DNA of 64,000 nt from Ruminococcoides intestinihominis (GCF_040096285.1 NZ_JBBMEY010000003.1:44980-108979), one strand, 5' to 3'. Counted from the first letter of the stretch, positions 43,040 through 51,729 are shown. Made by a program: numbers and translations. The notes: generated by a model not told the origin, from the letters alone.

Positions 43040-43132
43040 TAAAAAATATAAATAAACATCTTCTTATCACTCTCAGTGGGACATTTTTGGTACAGTGATT
43101 ATTACAAATAATAAATTTATCTATACTGATTA

Positions 43133-43161
43133 TTGACAAGCAAAATTTATTTTGCTATGTT
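43133..43161 (+). promoter_or_regulatory. Promoter with embedded operator ahead of the FliB-like gene
   Basis: -35 TTGACA (43133-43138), 17-nt spacer, -10 TATGTT (43156-43161). A perfect palindrome AGCAAAAT-TT-ATTTTGCT (43139-43156) fills the spacer, a classic repressor position. Confidence 0.65.
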
Positions 43162-43227
43162 TTTTATAGAAATATTTTACACTAATTAAAATAATAGTAG
43201 AAAGTCACACCTTTCTTTGGAGGAAAT

Positions 43228-44226
43228 ATGGTAACTGTAAAACCGGATTATTATGATGATTTTAGGTGCTTAATGGGAGAATGTCCCTCATCTTGTTGCA
43301 CATTATGGCAGATTGATGTTGACGAGAAAGCATATGAATATTATCAAAAGTTAGACACACCATACGGTGAATACATAAGAAGTCAAATTGATAACATTGG
43401 GGATGAACATTGGATTAAGGTTTACAATGGCAGATGTGCATTTTTAAATGACGAAAATTTATGTGATATGCACTGTCAAATTGGACCTAAGCATATGGCA
43501 TTTACTTGTAGGCAATATCCTGACTTTACTATTGCTTGTGATACATATGAAGTAACCGGCAGAACTTTATCTTGTCCCTATGTAGCAAACAGAATTGTCA
43601 GAGAAAAATCAAAGACGAAGTTAATTGTTGAAGGCAAATCTAATGATGAATATGAAAATGAAATTTTCCACATTGTAAATAAGTGCATAGAAATTGCACA
43701 AGATGACTCTATAAAATATCGTGATAGAGAAAAAGCCATTATTGACTATATCCGTAAAGAACAAATGTACCTTGTGGAGAAATTCAAGGTTGATGAAATC
43801 TTTATGACAGAGGATAACAAAACAATATGGGACTATTGCGACACATTAAACAGTCTAAATGTTGTAACTGAAAAGTGGCCTAAAATTCTCAGCCAACTTG
43901 AAGAACTTGAATATTCCGAAAATGACATTGTAAAATTTGAGGAGTATTTAGGTGATAGAGAAAAGGAATATGAAAATATTTTAGTCTATTTTCTATACAA
44001 ACATATTATGTACGGTACTAATGACGGTAATGTATTTCAGAGAGTTAGGTTTGCTATTATTGCAACAAGAATAATCTTTATGGTTGGACTGATGAAATTC
44101 ATTGAAAATGAGGAATTTACAACAGAAGATAATATTAAAGTAGCATATATTTTCAGCAAAGAAATTGAACATGATGATGAAAATATTGATACAATTTTGG
44201 AAGATATTTCTCTGGGTATGATTTAG
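43228..44226 (+). CDS. FliB-like lysine-N-methylase
   Basis: A 332-aa protein of the flagellin-lysine N-methylase (FliB) family. Its cysteine-rich pattern is CLMGECPSSCCTLWQIDVDEKAY near the N-terminus, FTCRQYPDF and RTLSCPYVANR, probably an Fe-S or metal site. In Salmonella FliB methylates flagellin lysines, but this window has no flagellar gene, and many Clostridia carry such genes outside flagellar loci, so the target may be another surface protein. ATG follows TTTGGAGG. A short lipoprotein gene follows 46 nt later. Confidence 0.82.
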   Translation: MVTVKPDYYDDFRCLMGECPSSCCTLWQIDVDEKAYEYYQKLDTPYGEYIRSQIDNIGDEHWIKVYNGRCAFLNDENLCDMHCQIGPKHMAFTCRQYPDFTIACDTYEVTGRTLSCPYVANRIVREKSKTKLIVEGKSNDEYENEIFHIVNKCIEIAQDDSIKYRDREKAIIDYIRKEQMYLVEKFKVDEIFMTEDNKTIWDYCDTLNSLNVVTEKWPKILSQLEELEYSENDIVKFEEYLGDREKEYENILVYFLYKHIMYGTNDGNVFQRVRFAIIATRIIFMVGLMKFIENEEFTTEDNIKVAYIFSKEIEHDDENIDTILEDISLGMI

Positions 44227-44272
44227 ACAATTTTCTCAGCAATTACCGGTATAATTATTACTGGTGATTAAT

Positions 44273-44626
44273 TTGAAGAAAATATTTATATTATTATTTT
44301 GTGTTGTTTTGTTGTTGGTAACTTTCTGTGGTTGTGGCAGTAGTGATGAAGAACTTAGAAAGGTTAGTAATAACTCAACTAATGTATCTGTAAAAGTTAA
44401 AGTTCCACCATTAAATAGGAACTTAAATGCTGACACCTCAACTACCACTGCAAGTAGCAATAAAGTTAAAGAAAGTTCAACTGAATTTTCCACAATCTCA
44501 AAAGAAAATGTGGAAAAAGAAATTGAAAAATCAACCACAAAATCAAATAATTTCAAAAGTAAAAATAAAAATAACCCTACTAAAAATCAAGAAAAATCTA
44601 CATTATCATTTTTTGATGAAGATTAG
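44273..44626 (+). CDS. Short exported lipoprotein
   Basis: A 117-aa protein with a strongly hydrophobic N-terminus (MKKIFILLFCVVLLLVTFCGC), lipid Cys ~21, then a polar Ser/Thr/Lys-rich, probably disordered tail. The likely start is TTG 44273, 5 nt after GGTGAT; GTG 44264 is also in frame. I see no domain. It may be cotranscribed with the methylase gene, whose stop is 46 nt upstream. A surface-exposed low-complexity tail rich in lysine could in principle be a methylation target; this is speculation from adjacency. Confidence 0.55.
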   Translation: MKKIFILLFCVVLLLVTFCGCGSSDEELRKVSNNSTNVSVKVKVPPLNRNLNADTSTTTASSNKVKESSTEFSTISKENVEKEIEKSTTKSNNFKSKNKNNPTKNQEKSTLSFFDED

Positions 44627-44634
44627 TAGGCAAC

Positions 44635-44668
44635 AGAAAACCCATTTCTAAATAGAAATGGGTTTTGT
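44635..44668. terminator. Bidirectional terminator between the lipoprotein and dnaJ
   Basis: AACCCATTTC / GAAATGGGTT stem with T-rich ends on both strands; it ends the hrcA-grpE-dnaK-dnaJ operon. Confidence 0.87.
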
Positions 44669-44684
44669 TATATAATATTAAAAA

Positions 44685-45836
44685 TCAGTCTTTAAACAAA
44701 TCTTTGATTTTATCCATAAAGGACTTTCTCTTCTGATAATTCTTATCAGTAGTTACCTTTTGAAGTTCCTTGATAAGTTCCTTTTGCTTTGTATTTAGGT
44801 TCTTAGGAATTTCAACAGTAACCTTAACATATTGGTCACCACGACCTCTGCCGTTTAGGTTAGGAATACCTTTGCCCTTTAGTTTGAAAATATCATTAGG
44901 CTGGGTACCTTCATGAACAGTATATTTAACATTACCGTCAAGTGTAGGTACGGTAACTTCAGCACCTAAAGTTGCCTGTGCAAATGTAATTGGCATTTCA
45001 CACCAAACATCATTGCCTCTTCTTTCAAATACTGCATGAGGACGAACATTTACAAATACATGTAGGTCACCTGCAGGACCACCGTTAACACCGTCATTAC
45101 CATGACCACCAATGTTAAGAATCTGACCGTCTGCAATACCGGCAGGAATTGTAACATCAACTGACTTTGTCTTACGAATTCTGCCCTTACCGTCACAATG
45201 GTGACAAGGTTTTTCAACAATTTTACCTTGACCATGACAAGCGTCACAAGCCTTTTGAGTTTGAACCACACCGAAAGGTGTTCTTTGGTTAATTGTCACT
45301 CTACCTGAACCGTTACAAGATGTACAAGTCTTTGGACTGGTACCCTTTGCGGCACCTGTACCGTTACATTCAGGACAAGTTGAGATAACCTTGTACTGAA
45401 TCTTTTTCTTAGCACCCTTAGCTGCTTCTTCAAATGATACATATACACTTGTTTCAACATCAGTACCTCTTCTTGGTGCGTTAGGGTTGGCTCTTCTGCC
45501 ACCTCCACCAAAGCCACCAAAGCCTCCGAATACAGAGTTGAAAATATCACCTAAGTCAATATCCTGACCAAATGGACTGCCACCAGGGCCACCTGCACCA
45601 AAGTTAGGGTCAACACCGGCATGGCCAAATTGGTCATATCTTGCTTTCTTTTCTGAGTCAGAAAGCACTTCATATGCTTCGTTTACTTCTTTAAATTTTG
45701 CTTCAGCCTCTTTATCACCGGGATGTAAGTCAGGGTGATATTTTTTTGCTTGTTGTCTAAAGGCCTTTTTTATATCTTGTTCAGAGGCATTTTTATCAAT
45801 ACCAAGAACTTCATAGTAATCTCTTTTATCTGCCAT
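44685..45836 (-). CDS. dnaJ: Chaperone DnaJ
   Basis: A 383-aa type I Hsp40. It has a J domain with YHPDLHPG (~residues 5-70), a Gly/Phe-rich region (GGFGGFGGGG), four zinc-finger repeats (CPECNGTG, CTSCNGSG, CDACHGQG, CHHCDGKG) and a C-terminal substrate-binding region. It stimulates DnaK ATPase and delivers clients. Last gene of the hrcA operon; the 156-nt gap from dnaK holds a 13-bp hairpin. The ribosome site is GAGGTGAC. Confidence 0.97.
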   Translation of the reverse strand: MADKRDYYEVLGIDKNASEQDIKKAFRQQAKKYHPDLHPGDKEAEAKFKEVNEAYEVLSDSEKKARYDQFGHAGVDPNFGAGGPGGSPFGQDIDLGDIFNSVFGGFGGFGGGGRRANPNAPRRGTDVETSVYVSFEEAAKGAKKKIQYKVISTCPECNGTGAAKGTSPKTCTSCNGSGRVTINQRTPFGVVQTQKACDACHGQGKIVEKPCHHCDGKGRIRKTKSVDVTIPAGIADGQILNIGGHGNDGVNGGPAGDLHVFVNVRPHAVFERRGNDVWCEMPITFAQATLGAEVTVPTLDGNVKYTVHEGTQPNDIFKLKGKGIPNLNGRGRGDQYVKVTVEIPKNLNTKQKELIKELQKVTTDKNYQKRKSFMDKIKDLFKD

Positions 45837-45929
45837 TTTATAGTCACCTCGTTTTGAGAGTACATATTTCTGCAGTTAATTATAACTGTACAAATCTATA
45901 CTTTCAAGTATTTTTTTAATACAGCACAT

Positions 45930-45959
45930 ATCGTTGGGTGGCAAAAGCCACCCAACGAT
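45930..45959 (-). other. 13-bp perfect hairpin in the dnaK-dnaJ gap
   Basis: ATCGTTGGGTGGC (45930-45942) pairs with GCCACCCAACGAT (45947-45959), loop 4 nt. No T run follows on the minus strand, so it is unlikely to be a full terminator; it may set dnaJ level or mark a processing site. Confidence 0.75.
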
Positions 45960-45992
45960 TCTGTGTTTTGATTATGAGAAAGGAAATACGAA

Positions 45993-47837
45993 TTAATCTA
46001 CATCCTTGAAATCTGCATCATAAACATTGCCGTCATCACCGTTGTTATTGTTTGGTGCACCACCCATATCAGGAGCTGGACCAGGCTGAGGCTGACCGTT
46101 TGGAGCAGCCTGCTGATATAGTTTCTGAGAAACTGACATTAATGTTTTTTCTAGGTCTTCCTTAGCAGTCTTGATTAGGTCTGCGTCGTTCTTCTGACAA
46201 GCATCCTTAACTGCCTGAGCCTTTGTATTTAGAGCAGTCTTGTCTTCTTCTGCTAGTTTGTCGCCATTTTCGTTAACAAGTTTTTCTGCCTGATAAGCCA
46301 TATTTTCAGCTTCATTCTTAGCGTCAACTGCTTCTCTTCTCTTCTTATCTTCAGCAGCGAACTGTTCAGCTTCCTTAACAGCCTTATCAATATCGTCCTT
46401 GCTCATTGATGTTGAGTTACTGATTGTAATTTTCTGTTCTGCACCTGTACCTAGGTCCTTAGCAGATACATTAACGATACCGTTAGCATCAATATCAAAA
46501 GTAACTTCAATCTGAGGAACACCACGCATTGCAGGAGCGATACCTGTTAGAGCAAATAGACCTAACTGCTTATTATCTCTTGCAAATTCTCTTTCACCCT
46601 GTAGAACATTGATTTCAACCTGTGTCTGGTTATCAGCAGCAGTTGAGAAAATCTGGCTCTTCTTTGTAGGGATTGTTGTGTTTCTGTCGATAATCTTAGT
46701 CATTACGCCACCCATTGTTTCAACACCTAGTGATAGTGGAGTAACATCTAGAAGTAGTAGGCCGTCAACTTCGCCACCAAGAACACCTGCCTGAATAGCT
46801 GCACCGATAGCAACACATTCATCAGGGTTAATGCCCTTAAATGGTTCTTTGCCGATTAAGTTCTTAACAGCTGTCTGAACTGCTGGGATTCTTGAAGAAC
46901 CACCAACCATAAGAACCTTATCAATTTCGTTAATTGATAGACCTGAGTCGCTTAGAGCCTGTTTAACAGGACCCATTGTTGACTGTACCAGGTCAGCAGT
47001 TAGTTCATCAAACTTTGCTCTTGATAGAGTTAAGTCAAGGTGCTTAGGACCTGTCTGAGTAGCTGTAATAAATGGTAGGTTAATAGCAGCCTGAGTAACA
47101 CCTGAAAGTTCAATCTTAGCCTTTTCAGCTGCTTCCTTTAGTCTCTGCATAGCCATCTTATCAGATGTTAAATCAACACCCTCAGCAGTCTTAAATTCCT
47201 GAACCATCCAGTTGATGATTCTCTGGTCAAAGTCATCACCACCAAGACGGTTATTACCGGCAGTAGCTAGAACTTCCTGAACACCATCGCCCATTTCGAT
47301 GATACTTACATCAAATGTACCACCACCAAGGTCATAAACCATAACCTTCTGGTCGTTTTCTTTATCTACACCGTATGAAAGAGCAGCAGCTGTTGGTTCG
47401 TTGATGATTCTCTTAACATCAAGACCTGCAATCTTACCTGCATCCTTAGTTGCCTGACGCTGAGCATCTGTAAAGTAAGCAGGAACTGTAATAACAGCCT
47501 GAGTTACTGTTTCGCCTAGATAAGCTTCTGCATCTGACTTTAGCTTCTGAAGAATCATTGCTGAAACTTCCTGTGGTGTATATGATTTGTTGTCGATTGT
47601 TACTTTATAAGAAGTACCCATTTCTCTCTTAATTGATGAGATAGTCTTTTCTGGGTTTGTAATAGCCTGACGCTTTGCAACCTGACCAACCATTCTTTCG
47701 CCGTCTTTACCGAAAGCAACAACTGATGGAGTTGTTCTTGCACCTTCTGCATTAGCGATAACTACAGGTTCGCCACCTTCAATAACTGCTACACATGAGT
47801 TTGTTGTACCTAAGTCAATACCAATTGTCTTTGCCAT
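45993..47837 (-). CDS. dnaK: Chaperone DnaK (Hsp70)
   Basis: A 614-aa Hsp70. The ATPase domain begins IGIDLGTTNSCVAV, with VYDLGGGTFDVS and LMVGGSSRIPAVQ. The substrate domain (~385-500) begins after the linker LLLLDVTPLSLG, and the C-terminal lid ends in a flexible Gly/Asn/Pro-rich tail and acidic DADFKDVD. ATG follows GGAGG. It lies 63 nt after grpE. Confidence 0.98.
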   Translation of the reverse strand: MAKTIGIDLGTTNSCVAVIEGGEPVVIANAEGARTTPSVVAFGKDGERMVGQVAKRQAITNPEKTISSIKREMGTSYKVTIDNKSYTPQEVSAMILQKLKSDAEAYLGETVTQAVITVPAYFTDAQRQATKDAGKIAGLDVKRIINEPTAAALSYGVDKENDQKVMVYDLGGGTFDVSIIEMGDGVQEVLATAGNNRLGGDDFDQRIINWMVQEFKTAEGVDLTSDKMAMQRLKEAAEKAKIELSGVTQAAINLPFITATQTGPKHLDLTLSRAKFDELTADLVQSTMGPVKQALSDSGLSINEIDKVLMVGGSSRIPAVQTAVKNLIGKEPFKGINPDECVAIGAAIQAGVLGGEVDGLLLLDVTPLSLGVETMGGVMTKIIDRNTTIPTKKSQIFSTAADNQTQVEINVLQGEREFARDNKQLGLFALTGIAPAMRGVPQIEVTFDIDANGIVNVSAKDLGTGAEQKITISNSTSMSKDDIDKAVKEAEQFAAEDKKRREAVDAKNEAENMAYQAEKLVNENGDKLAEEDKTALNTKAQAVKDACQKNDADLIKTAKEDLEKTLMSVSQKLYQQAAPNGQPQPGPAPDMGGAPNNNNGDDGNVYDADFKDVD

Positions 47838-47900
47838 AATAAATTACCTCCGAATATATTTACTATATAAATGTTAATTTCTAATTTATGTTAATTGTAA

Positions 47901-48452
47901 TTAGTCACAATTAGCTACCTGAACCATTGCGTGACGGATAATCTTGTCACCAATCTTGAAACCTTTTTGATAAATCATTGAGATTTGATTTTCTCCAACT
48001 TCTTCACTTTCTACCTTAGCAATAGCATTATGAATATTTGGGTCAAATTCATCACCGATTTCACCAAAGGCCTCAACCTTTAACTTATCCATAGAAGTTT
48101 TGAACTGGTTTTGAATCATCTCAAGACCTTTCAAAAATTCCTGTGGTGCATCTTTTGCATTTTGCAAAGCCATTTGTAAAGCATCTGCCATTGGTAGTAA
48201 CTGTTCAACTGCCTTTGCTGTTGCATCATCATAAATACCTAACTTTTCTTGTTGTGTACGCTTGCGATAATTATCATACTCAGCTGCAAGTCGCATATAT
48301 TTTTCTTTTTCTTTTTTTAGCTCCTCTGTCAGCTTTTCTTCTGCAGTAGGCTCTTTTTCTTCTGTGGCTTCTTCGGCTTTAGTTTCTGTTTCTGTAGCTT
48401 CTACAGTTTCTTCCTGAGCCTTAGAATTTTTCTTCTTTTCTTCTTTAGCCAT
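47901..48452 (-). CDS. grpE: Nucleotide exchange factor GrpE
   Basis: A 183-aa DnaK cofactor. The N-terminal ~45 residues are low-complexity and acidic, then a long coiled coil (~45-110: RLAAEYDNYRKRTQQE), and the beta domain (~130-183: ALAQ-type segment IAKVESEEVGENQISMIYQKGFKIGDKIIRHAMVQV). It starts 11 nt after hrcA and precedes dnaK, the canonical order. ATG follows TAGGAG. Confidence 0.97.
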   Translation of the reverse strand: MAKEEKKKNSKAQEETVEATETETKAEEATEEKEPTAEEKLTEELKKEKEKYMRLAAEYDNYRKRTQQEKLGIYDDATAKAVEQLLPMADALQMALQNAKDAPQEFLKGLEMIQNQFKTSMDKLKVEAFGEIGDEFDPNIHNAIAKVESEEVGENQISMIYQKGFKIGDKIIRHAMVQVANCD

Positions 48453-48463
48453 TATTTCATCTC

Positions 48464-49492
48464 CTAATCTGCCTCAAGCAGTTCACTTATTAATTCACCG
48501 GACTTTTCAGCTACATATTCTGTTGCCGAAACAATGTCCTTATAACTCATTCTTTGTGGGCCAATAACGGCAACTGCACCTGCCATTGAACCACCTAAGT
48601 TATATCTAGAAACAACAATTCCTGAATTAGAAAGCTCATATTTACCACTTTCCTCGCCAATAATAACCTTTGTACCGGTGTTCATTGTAAGTAATTCGGA
48701 AACATTGTTTTTGTCACTTAAAAACTTTAAAATATCTCTTGCTGAAAAAATATCAAAATCATTTAAGAACAACAACTTAGTCATTCCACTTTCAGCTACC
48801 GATATGTGAGAGGCTTCTTTTGCTGCGTCCCTAATTGCCAAAAGAACATTTGGCATAAAGAATGAAAGTTCACCAAAACCTAAAGCAGTGGTTTGGATAA
48901 AAGCCTTTGTAATATCTTTTAGTGGAAGTCCTGCAAAAGATTTGTTAAGCGCTTCATCAAACACTCTAAGCATATCAGGTGTTAAAACAAATTCTGTTCT
49001 AAATAACTGGCTCTTAACCATACCTGTTGAAGTTATCAGTACAACCATACCGGTATATCTGCCTGTTTGTACAAACCTTAGCTTATGGACTCTTGAATTA
49101 CCCTCAGGAGGTGTTGTTGCAACTGAAGGCAAACCGGTTAACTCAGTTAATAGAGTTGACGCTGCATTCAGTACACTTTCCGGTGACTCAGCTCTTTTTC
49201 TCAAGAAAGAATCTGCATATTGGGTAAATCGTGGATTAAGTTCTGTCTTTTCCATTAGGTTATCAATATAATAGCGATAACCTTTTTGTGATGGGATTCT
49301 ACCGGCTGAAGTATGAGGTTGAATTAAGTAACCTTCATTCTCAAGGGTAGCCATCTCATTTCTAATAGTAGCAGAAGAAACTTCAAAATCTAAAGCAGCT
49401 TGAAGTGTTTTTGAACCTACAGCCTCACCATCAGCAATGTAAGACTCAACAACACAGGAGAGGATTTTCTTTTTTCTGTCTGATAGACCCAT
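48464..49492 (-). CDS. hrcA: Heat-inducible transcription repressor HrcA
   Basis: A 342-aa CIRCE-binding repressor. The N-terminal winged HTH (~1-75) has the EVSSATIRNEMATLENEGYLIQPHTSAGRIPSQKGYRYYID signature; GAF-like and insertion domains follow (~90-330). First gene of the hrcA-grpE-dnaK-dnaJ operon. It represses its own operon through CIRCE-type elements upstream and should also repress htpG at the other end of the window. The start is ATG 49492, after GGTGAGGCG. Confidence 0.97.
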   Translation of the reverse strand: MGLSDRKKKILSCVVESYIADGEAVGSKTLQAALDFEVSSATIRNEMATLENEGYLIQPHTSAGRIPSQKGYRYYIDNLMEKTELNPRFTQYADSFLRKRAESPESVLNAASTLLTELTGLPSVATTPPEGNSRVHKLRFVQTGRYTGMVVLITSTGMVKSQLFRTEFVLTPDMLRVFDEALNKSFAGLPLKDITKAFIQTTALGFGELSFFMPNVLLAIRDAAKEASHISVAESGMTKLLFLNDFDIFSARDILKFLSDKNNVSELLTMNTGTKVIIGEESGKYELSNSGIVVSRYNLGGSMAGAVAVIGPQRMSYKDIVSATEYVAEKSGELISELLEAD

Positions 49493-49522
49493 TTAAATCG
49501 CCTCACCGTTTATTCTTCTTGT

Positions 49523-49549
49523 TTAGCACTCTACACACCCGAGTGCTAA
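49523..49549 (-). promoter_or_regulatory. CIRCE operator of the hrcA operon
   Basis: TTAGCACTC (49523-49531), 9-nt spacer, GAGTGCTAA (49541-49549): exact CIRCE consensus, downstream of the -10. Confidence 0.97.
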
Positions 49550-49562
49550 CTACAGTTATTAC

Positions 49563-49583
49563 TTTAGCACCGAGAGTGCTAAA
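49563..49583 (-). promoter_or_regulatory. Second, contracted CIRCE-like element
   Basis: TTTAGCAC (49563-49570) and GTGCTAAA (49576-49583) are inverted repeats separated by only 5 nt (CGAGA); GAGTGCTAA (49574-49582) is one complete CIRCE half-site. Lies inside the -35/-10 spacer of the hrcA promoter. Confidence 0.75.
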
Positions 49584-49590
49584 AGTCAAT
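49564..49590 (-). promoter_or_regulatory. Promoter of the hrcA operon
   Basis: Minus strand: -35 TTGACT (about 49589-49584), 17-nt spacer, -10 TAAAGT. The contracted CIRCE-like repeat overlaps the spacer and -10. Confidence 0.65.
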
Positions 49591-49684
49591 ACTTTTTTAA
49601 AAAAATATCTGAAAAAATATAGTTTTTCTTTACTTTATTTAAATATGTATATATAATATAAATTGAAAGGTAGGTTTTTCGACT

Positions 49685-49960
49685 ATGAGTGACATTTTAC
49701 CTTATTTATATGCAATCCTTTGGTTCTTACTTGCCATTGGTACTTTTGCTTTTGGAAAGAAAAATAAATTAGGTGCAATTACAGTTGTTGCTTCCATTAT
49801 GTTTATTTTTATGGGCATATGGTGGACTATTGACGCATTAATACCTAGTGTTAGCTTACTAAAAGGTACTTACGGAATTATTGTCAGAGTTGTTATAGCT
49901 GTATTTGTATTAATTATGCTATTTATGTATTTACGAATCAAAAAGAACGGGAAAAAGTAA
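49685..49960 (+). CDS. Small three-helix membrane protein
   Basis: A 91-aa hydrophobic protein with three predicted membrane helices (~5-22, ~30-52, ~62-84) and a basic C-terminus (RIKKNGKK). I do not recognise a family. ATG follows GAAAGGTAGG. Divergent from hrcA and upstream of rpsT. Confidence 0.6.
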   Translation: MSDILPYLYAILWFLLAIGTFAFGKKNKLGAITVVASIMFIFMGIWWTIDALIPSVSLLKGTYGIIVRVVIAVFVLIMLFMYLRIKKNGKK

Positions 49961-50044
49961 TTTTTCTTATTTTTTGCCTACAAATCCTTGTGTTTTACAG
50001 AATAGCACCACAATATGTTGATTTTTTAAAATATATTTGAAAAA

Positions 50045-50087
50045 TTTGAAAAAAACACTTGCATTTTTGCAATAATAATGCTACAAT
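50045..50087 (+). promoter_or_regulatory. Promoter of rpsT
   Basis: -35 TTGCAT (50059-50064), 17-nt spacer, -10 TACAAT (50082-50087). The segment TTTGAAAAAAACACTTGCAT upstream matches the 5S promoter at 22353. Confidence 0.87.
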
Positions 50088-50131
50088 AAGCCTTGCGTTA
50101 TGATTTAATAATATTTTTTGGAGGTGAGACA

Positions 50132-50386
50132 ATGCCAAACATTAAATCAGCTAAAAAGCGTGTTAAGGTTATCGCTACAAAGACAGAACAGAACAAGATG
50201 ATTAAGTCTAACCTAAAGACTACAGTTAAGAAAGCTTATGAAGCAATCGAAAACAACGATGCTAACAAGGCTGAGGCAGTTAGTCTTGCTACAAAGAAGA
50301 TTGACCAGGCTGCAGCTAAGAACATTATGCACAAGAACAAAGCTGCTAGAATGAAGTCATCTTTAGCTACTAAGGCAAACGCTTAA
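50132..50386 (+). CDS. rpsT: 30S ribosomal protein S20
   Basis: An 84-aa primary 16S rRNA-binding protein: MPNIKSAKKRVKV start, then basic helices (TTVKKAYEAIENND, IDQAAAKNIMHKNKAARMKSSLA). The start is ATG 50132, after a near-perfect GGAGGTGAG. Family length is normal. The longer open frame from 50093 is not used. Flanked by a strong promoter and terminator. Confidence 0.97.
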   Translation: MPNIKSAKKRVKVIATKTEQNKMIKSNLKTTVKKAYEAIENNDANKAEAVSLATKKIDQAAAKNIMHKNKAARMKSSLATKANA

Positions 50387-50398
50387 TTTAATGAAATG

Positions 50399-50430
50399 TA
50401 AGCAGAGTTTTTAACTCTGCTTTTTTCTTT
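50399..50430 (+). terminator. Terminator of rpsT
   Basis: AAGCAGAGTT / AACTCTGCTT stem followed by TTTTCTTTT. Confidence 0.9.
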
Positions 50431-50450
50431 TGTAAAATTCACTTGATTTA

Positions 50451-50479
50451 TTGACTAATTTAATTAAAAGTGATAAAAT
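50451..50479 (+). promoter_or_regulatory. Promoter of the 52-aa peptide gene
   Basis: -35 TTGACT (50451-50456), 17-nt spacer, -10 TAAAAT (50474-50479). Confidence 0.75.
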
Positions 50480-50535
50480 AATCTACATTAGATAGACTAA
50501 TTATATCGACTTTGATATTTAGGAGGTATTTTGAG

Positions 50536-50694
50536 ATGAAAAAGATATGTGGAATGAGCGTTAGCGTCTTTGTTGCTTTAGTTTCCTCAGTTGTTGCACT
50601 TCTTGCAACTGTAACAACCTTCTTTGTTATTAAAGAAAAGAAGAAAAAGGATGACGAAGAACTAGAACGTTACCTAGATAGTTCAATTCAGTAA
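50536..50694 (+). CDS. 52-aa single-helix membrane peptide
   Basis: MKKICGMSVSVFVALVSSVV begins one transmembrane helix (~7-32), followed by a lysine patch (KEKKKKDDEE) and a short acidic tail. ATG 50536 follows AGGAGG. It has its own promoter and terminator, so it is likely expressed. Function unknown; small proteins with this layout (helix plus charged tail) are common in Clostridia. Confidence 0.65.
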   Translation: MKKICGMSVSVFVALVSSVVALLATVTTFFVIKEKKKKDDEELERYLDSSIQ

Positions 50695-50696
50695 TT

Positions 50697-50733
50697 TTTA
50701 GGACTGACTTACTTGGTAGGTCAGTCTTTTTTT
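50697..50733 (+). terminator. Terminator of the 52-aa peptide gene
   Basis: GGACTGACTTAC / GTAGGTCAGTC-type stem followed by TTTTTTT. Confidence 0.85.
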
Positions 50734-50811
50734 GTACTGATTACACCCTTGTATTTTTAGCCGAAATACAGTAAAATTAAAAGGTATTATTATTTTAGGA
50801 TTGGTGATTTT

Positions 50812-51729
50812 ATGGATTGGACAGAAATTACTGTTACAATAAACAACAAGGATGTTGACATTACTTCCGATATAGCTAATGAGGTTGTACCTTATGGTAT
50901 CTATATTGAGGACTACACAAACCTTGAACAAGATGTTGAAGAAATTGCACACATTGACCTTATTGATGAGGACTTATTAAAAAAGGATAGGACTAAAGCT
51001 AAGGTTCATATGTATATTAGTTGCGAGGACAATCCTCTTGAAGCAATCAGTCAGATTTCCGAAAAGTTAAAGGAAGCTAATATTGAATTTACTATTGATT
51101 CACTTGACTGTGCCGATGAGGATTGGCTTAACAACTGGAAACAATATTTTCAGCCTACACCTATTGGCGAAAAGCTATTGATTCGCCCTACATGGAGAGA
51201 AAACTATGACCCACAAGGTAGAATTGTAATTAACCTAGATCCCGGTCTTGCCTTTGGTACAGGTACTCACGAAACAACAAGCCTATGTCTTGGTGTACTT
51301 GAAAAGGTTGTTACAGAGAATTCTACTGTACTTGATGTTGGTTGTGGCAGTGGTATCCTTGCTATTGCATCTTTATTACTGGGTGCAAAGAAGGCAGTAG
51401 GTGTTGATATTGACGGTCTTGCTGTTAAGACAGCTAAGGAAAATGCTGAACTTAACAATGTATCGGACCGTTTCACTGCTATTGAAGGTAACTTTACAGA
51501 AAAGGTTACCGGCAAATACGACATTGTTGTTGCAAACATTGTAGCAGATGCAATTATGTTCCTATCAGAAGGTGTCAAAGAGTTTATGAAAGAGAACTCT
51601 ATATACATTATGAGTGGCATTATCGACACTAGAGCTGATGAAGTTATTGAGTCAGTTTCAAAGAATTTTGAAATTACAGACAAGTTGTTCTTAAACGGTT
51701 GGTACTGTTTAACTGCAAAAATTAAATAA
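50812..51729 (+). CDS. prmA: Ribosomal protein L11 methyltransferase
   Basis: A 305-aa SAM-dependent methyltransferase that trimethylates L11. An N-terminal L11-recognition domain (~1-95: MDWTEITVTINNKDVDITSDI) leads to a Rossmann domain with VLDVGCGSGILAIASLLLG and GVDIDGLAVKTAKENAELN, and the catalytic-region IVVANIVADAIM. Preceded by the DPGLAFGTGTHETT loop. ATG follows GGTGAT. Often next to dnaJ in Firmicutes; here it is separated by several small genes and divergent. Confidence 0.96.
   Translation: MDWTEITVTINNKDVDITSDIANEVVPYGIYIEDYTNLEQDVEEIAHIDLIDEDLLKKDRTKAKVHMYISCEDNPLEAISQISEKLKEANIEFTIDSLDCADEDWLNNWKQYFQPTPIGEKLLIRPTWRENYDPQGRIVINLDPGLAFGTGTHETTSLCLGVLEKVVTENSTVLDVGCGSGILAIASLLLGAKKAVGVDIDGLAVKTAKENAELNNVSDRFTAIEGNFTEKVTGKYDIVVANIVADAIMFLSEGVKEFMKENSIYIMSGIIDTRADEVIESVSKNFEITDKLFLNGWYCLTAKIK

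Noticed and set aside
43076..43105. Possible third copy of the GTCCCA/TGGGAC operator upstream of the FliB-like gene
   Set aside because: Only TGGGAC and a loose TTTGG-ACAGTGA match remain; there is no palindrome and no matching -10 spacing.
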